Origin: an uncultured Prevotellaceae bacterium
Lineage (GTDB): Bacteria; Bacteroidota; Bacteroidia; Bacteroidales; Bacteroidaceae
Reading direction: 5' to 3'
Assembly: GCA_946187025.1 (NCBI GenBank)
Contig: CAMHPM010000079.1
Location: 1-7,042 of the forward strand
DNA length: 7,042 nt
The notes beneath the pieces were generated by a model that was not told the DNA's origin, did no database searches, and saw nothing but the letters and a program-made list of their open reading frames with translations. Within the stretch, counting starts at the first letter, position 1, and every line of letters begins with the position of its first letter. Below are positions 6,968-7,042 of this stretch, in pieces. The translations under genes were made by a program, and so were the position numbers.

Positions 6968-7014
6968 GGAAAACAAAGAGACGCATCCCCGCACGGATGC
7001 GTCTCTTTGTTTCC
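6968..7014. terminator. Strong hairpin terminator after secA, probably bidirectional
   Basis: AAACAAAGAGACGCATCC (6971-6988) pairs perfectly over 18 bases with 6995-7012 across a six-base loop CCGCAC. G6968-G6969 can add two pairs with C7013-C7014 if A6970 bulges. The right arm ends in TTTGTTT, and the complement of the left arm ends in a similar T-rich run on the other strand, so it could stop transcription from both sides. It begins about 30 bases after the secA stop. The U-tract is part of the stem and is interrupted by G, so it is not a perfect E. coli-type terminator. Confidence 0.88.
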
Positions 7015-7042
7015 TCTTCATTTATCACAATCTATTTTGTTA
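7015..7042. other. Window end: AT-rich intergenic DNA, no gene seen
   Basis: After the terminator only 28 AT-rich bases remain. A TTTG at 7036-7039 could be the -33 element of a promoter for a gene to the right, but the window ends before any -7 element, so this cannot be judged. Confidence 0.4.

Overview
The window looks like chromosomal DNA from a member of the Bacteroidota, most likely order Bacteroidales (Prevotella/Bacteroides-like). Three things point there. The protein families include a DUF5686 outer-membrane protein, a Lnb-N/DUF4105 protein with a membrane tail, and a SecA of about 1,100 residues with several large insertions. There is a textbook Bacteroidales promoter (TTTG, 19 bases, TAnnTTTG). 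Classical ribosome-binding sites are mostly absent. All four genes lie on the + strand. I see no mobile element, CRISPR array, tRNA or rRNA.

Layout: (1) bases 2-955 hold the C-terminal part of a DUF5686 family protein, a predicted outer-membrane beta-barrel whose 5' end lies before the window. (2) Bases 993-2222 hold an exported tetratricopeptide-repeat protein. (3) Bases 2219-3484 hold an exported DUF4105 (Lnb N-terminal periplasmic domain) protein with five predicted membrane helices, joined to gene 2 by an ATGA start/stop overlap. These three are closely packed with no visible promoter between them, so they probably form one transcript for cell-envelope proteins of unknown function. (4) A promoter buried in the last codons of gene 3 (3409-3439) probably starts a separate secA transcript with a leader of roughly 180 bases. 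That leader contains purine-rich repeats, a possible 18-codon leader peptide and a run of GTAAATA-type heptamers ending just before the secA start. (5) Bases 3624-6938 encode SecA, complete from its N-terminus to its zinc-binding tail. (6) A near-perfect hairpin at 6968-7014 ends the unit. The last 28 bases show no recognisable gene.

Functional reading: secA encodes the ATPase that drives pre-proteins through SecYEG. The three genes before it all encode proteins that would be exported by that route to the periplasm, inner membrane or outer membrane. Whether the linkage is functional or only conserved gene order cannot be decided from sequence. I found no clearly new biological system. The most interesting parts are the structured, repeat-bearing secA leader overlapping the upstream gene, the composition gradient inside secA, and the uncharacterised DUF5686-TPR-DUF4105 envelope trio.
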